Below, piece by piece: positions 5,634 to 5,650 of a stretch of 5,650 nt of DNA. The position numbers and the translations under genes are program-made. Position 1 is the first letter of the stretch; every line of letters begins with the position of its first letter. Source of the stretch: Candidatus Delongbacteria bacterium (GTDB taxonomy: Bacteria > UBA4055); the NCBI GenBank assembly GCA_022013635.1, contig JAKLPX010000157.1, positions 1 to 5,650 on the forward strand. Direction: 5' to 3'. The notes below the pieces were generated by a model. The model did no database searches. It saw only the letters and a list, made by a program, of their open reading frames with translations, and was not told the origin of the DNA.

Positions 5634-5650
5634 AACAATAAAAACGGACG

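Noticed and set aside
5441..5638. 65-codon open frame over the right-hand intergenic region and 5S gene
   Set aside because: It runs through the 5S rRNA and its AT-rich flank and has no protein-family resemblance.
5634..5650. Remnant of a 23S rRNA 3' end at the right edge
   Set aside because: The 17 nt beyond the 5S gene are too few and carry no recognisable 23S sequence; they are probably spacer.

Overview
The window looks like chromosomal DNA of an anaerobic, AT-rich bacterium (roughly 40% GC by eye). The main clue is a tungsten-type aldehyde ferredoxin oxidoreductase (AOR) family gene, an oxygen-sensitive enzyme class found mostly in anaerobes. The phylum is not settled. The two candidate promoters (TTG, 20 nt, TAnnTTTA) and the 5S rRNA helix sequence recall Bacteroidota, but several genes have clear Shine-Dalgarno sequences (AAGGAG, GGAGGA, GGAG), which are more usual in Bacillota. 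I leave this open.

Layout. Positions 1-132 hold an AT-rich hairpin and a candidate promoter. On the + strand, a Nudix hydrolase (133-591) overlaps by 4 nt a MATE-family membrane exporter (588-2081). A small hairpin with a T-run (2087-2111) lies in the 41-nt gap between this unit and the oppositely transcribed second unit.

On the - strand, read from right to left, there is a 5S rRNA gene (5633-5520), a 150-nt AT-rich gap with a candidate promoter, and then a four-gene operon packed almost without spacers. The operon contains AOR (5368-3209), a ThiS/MoaD-like carrier ending in Gly-Gly (3206-3003), a PpnP-family nucleoside phosphorylase (3002-2721) and a short ThiF-family E1-like adenylyltransferase (2719-2123). 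The intergenic gaps are 2, 0 and 1 nt.

How the genes may work together. The E1-like protein should adenylate the C-terminal glycine of the carrier. The carrier could then deliver sulfur, most plausibly for the dithiolene of the tungstopterin used by the AOR, although thiamin synthesis or protein conjugation is not excluded. The PpnP homologue between carrier and activator is the unexplained member. The Nudix-MATE pair looks like a separate housecleaning or export unit with no evident link to the AOR operon. I found no tRNA, CRISPR array, insertion sequence or phage gene.
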